Assembly: GCA_021731215.1 (NCBI GenBank)
Contig: JAKFXU010000420.1
Span: 1-7,976, forward strand
From: Rhodoferax sp.
GTDB taxonomy: Bacteria; Pseudomonadota; Gammaproteobacteria; Burkholderiales; Burkholderiaceae_C
Length of the DNA: 7,976 nucleotides
Reading direction: 5' to 3'
Positions 6,324 to 7,976 of the stretch are shown in pieces. Numbering within the stretch: position 1 is the first letter of the stretch; each line of letters begins with the position of its first letter. The position numbers and the translations under genes are program-made. Under the pieces are notes generated by a model that searched no databases, was not told the origin of the DNA, and saw nothing but the letters and a program-made list of their open reading frames with translations.

Positions 6324-7976
6324 TCAGGCCGGCGCCTCGCCGCTGATCCAGGTCTTGACAATATTGGCGACCGCAGCCGGGTTGTCACGCGTCAACTTGC
6401 GGGCGTCATCGAGCGCCAGCTCACCCGGCGTCGCCACCGCGGGCGCGCTGCTTCTGGCCGGTGCGGCCAACTGCGCCCGCTCCGGCGGCTCGGACTCGAT
6501 GGCGTCGAGCCGGTGCGCGGACGCCAGCATTCTGGGGGGCGCCGAGGCCATCGCCTTGATGGCCGGGCGGATCACCCCCAGCAGCACCAGCAGGCCGAAC
6601 AACAGCGTCCCCAGCGGCCAGGCAAAGCTGCGCACCAAATCCTGCAGCTCCGGTTGGCGCCACCAAGGCAGCTCGACGGGCACCATTTTCTCCATGGTAA
6701 AGGGCGCATTCATGAGATTCACAGAGTCACCCCGGTCTTTATTGAAGCCGATTGTCTCACGCACCAAAGCCGTCATTTGCTCGATTTGCTGATCGCTCAA
6801 GGGCGTAGTGCTTGTTTTACCTTTGGCGTCGGTCGTGGTCTGGTGATTCACCACCACGGCAGCGCTCAGGCGCTTGACAGTGCCGGTGCCAGCGCGCACC
6901 ACGCGCACCGTCTTGTCCACTTCGTAGTTGATGATGGACTCGCGCCTGGCGCCGCCCCCGCCGGCCAGGCCGCCGGCGGCGCTCAAGGCCTGCGCTGCGC
7001 CATTGATGGGCGCCGAACTGGGCCCGGGCGCCTGGTTGCTGGTCGCCCCTGGCACCCCTGAGGCCTGAGCGGCGCCGGCGCCGGCGCTGCTTTCCGAGAG
7101 CTGCTGGCTGCGGATCACGATGGCATCGGGCGTCTGGTTGGGCGTGTGCAACTCCGAGGTGGACTCCGTCTGTGAAAAATCTAGCTCGGCCGACACCTGG
7201 GCCTTGACATTTTGCCGCCCCACCAGCGGCTCCAGAATATCCAGAATGCGGCGGCTGTAGTTTTGCTCCAACTGCTGCACGTACTGCAGTTGTTGTGCGT
7301 CACCGCCACCCGCCCCATTGGCACCCTCGGCCGGCGTCGACAGCAGCTTGCCGGTGTCATCGAGCACGCTGACGGCGTTCGGGTTCATTTCAGGCACACT
7401 GGCCGACACCAGATGCACAATGCCCGCCAACTGGGCCCGGTCCAGCGTGCGCCCGGCATTCAAACTCACCAGCACCGAGGCCGACGGTTTTTGCTGTTCG
7501 CGGAAAAACCCGTTGTGGGCCGGCAAAGCCAAATGCACGCGCGCACTGCCAACCGAGGACAACGCCTGGATCGAGCGCGTCAATTCGCCTTCGAGGCCGC
7601 GCTGAAACGCCAGGCGCTCCTGGAACTGCGTCATGCCAAAACGGTTGGCATCCATCGTCTCGAAACCGGCCACCGAGCCCTTGGGCAGACCCTGCGAGGC
7701 CAGCCGCAAGCGCGTGTCGTAGACCTTGTCGGCCGGCACCAATATGGCACCACCGCCGTCGGCATGTTTGTAAGGCACATTCATCTGCGACAACTGGGCC
7801 ACGATGGCGCCACCGTCCTTGTCGGCCAGATTGGTATACAGCACGCGCCACTCGGCCTGGCGCCCCATCACGATGCCGATGATGCCAATGGCAATGAACA
7901 AGACCAGCCCGAGCCCAATGCGCAGCCTTTGAGCCTGATCCAGGCCAGCCACACGCTGGGACAGGGAGGGATTGAT
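6324..7976 (-). CDS. fliF: Flagellar MS-ring protein FliF (5' end beyond window)
   Basis: FliF forms the MS ring in the inner membrane, the platform for the C-ring and the housing of the export gate. 550 residues and the stop are visible; the open frame runs off the right edge as INPSLSQRVAGLDQAQRLRI, so only a short N-terminus is missing. A GTG at 7952 lies inside this conserved stretch and is not the start. The first transmembrane helix is at about visible residues 20-38. The YscJ/FliF ring-building domain follows at about 42-213, then the FliF C-terminal domain (about 245-425), which includes the family motif GVPGATSNQ (visible 307-315) and an Ala/Gly-rich loop. The second transmembrane helix is at about 452-469. 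The cytoplasmic C-terminus ends in RDNPAAVANIVKTWI, the FliG-binding helix. It heads the visible operon, 23 bases before fliG. Its promoter and start are outside the window. Confidence 0.97.
   Translation of the reverse strand: MNPSLSQRVAGLDQAQRLRIGLGLVLFIAIGIIGIVMGRQAEWRVLYTNLADKDGGAIVAQLSQMNVPYKHADGGGAILVPADKVYDTRLRLASQGLPKGSVAGFETMDANRFGMTQFQERLAFQRGLEGELTRSIQALSSVGSARVHLALPAHNGFFREQQKPSASVLVSLNAGRTLDRAQLAGIVHLVSASVPEMNPNAVSVLDDTGKLLSTPAEGANGAGGGDAQQLQYVQQLEQNYSRRILDILEPLVGRQNVKAQVSAELDFSQTESTSELHTPNQTPDAIVIRSQQLSESSAGAGAAQASGVPGATSNQAPGPSSAPINGAAQALSAAGGLAGGGGARRESIINYEVDKTVRVVRAGTGTVKRLSAAVVVNHQTTTDAKGKTSTTPLSDQQIEQMTALVRETIGFNKDRGDSVNLMNAPFTMEKMVPVELPWWRQPELQDLVRSFAWPLGTLLFGLLVLLGVIRPAIKAMASAPPRMLASAHRLDAIESEPPERAQLAAPARSSAPAVATPGELALDDARKLTRDNPAAVANIVKTWISGEAPA

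Noticed and set aside
7950..7952. GTG as the start of fliF
   Set aside because: The frame stays open upstream and encodes INPSLSQR, part of the conserved FliF N-terminus; the true start is outside the window.

Overview
The window is a dense, co-directional block of flagellar genes, all on the minus strand. Read in transcription order (right to left) it is fliF (5' end cut by the window), fliG, fliH, fliI, fliJ, fliK, fliL and fliM (3' end cut). Every protein was recognised from its own family motifs, not only from gene order. High GC content, strong G/C bias at third codon positions, this gene order and the style of the FliF, FliG and FliM sequences point to a beta-proteobacterium, most likely Burkholderiales and perhaps Comamonadaceae. 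The genus-level placement is inference and cannot be settled from this sequence alone.

Layout: 6324-7976 is fliF, the MS-ring protein. 5302-6300 is fliG, the rotor/switch protein that contacts FliF and the stator. 4616-5299, 3211-4626 and 2718-3185 are fliH, fliI and fliJ, the cytoplasmic ATPase complex of the flagellar type III export apparatus. 1537-2721 is fliK, the hook-length ruler. A gap of about 114 bases (1423-1536) follows, the only sizeable non-coding stretch in the window. Then come fliL (838-1422), a membrane protein at the basal body/stator, and fliM (1-816), the C-ring protein that binds CheY-P. From fliF to fliK the genes overlap or lie within 25 bases of each other: 23-base gap fliF/fliG, 2-base gap fliG/fliH, 11-base overlap fliH/fliI, 25-base gap fliI/fliJ, 4-base ATGA overlap fliJ/fliK. 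fliL and fliM are 21 bases apart. This is the spacing of a single operon with translational coupling.

Together the genes build the base of the flagellum. FliF forms the membrane ring, FliG and FliM form the switch below it, FliH/FliI/FliJ energise and feed the export gate inside the ring, FliK times the switch from hook to filament export, and FliL supports the motor.

I found no mobile element, RNA gene, CRISPR array or new system. The least explained DNA is the fliK-fliL gap. It is relatively AT-rich and holds a perfect 8-base inverted repeat plus a second pair of 7-base complementary arms enclosing it, so it may be a regulatory or RNA-processing region separating fliF-K from fliL-M.
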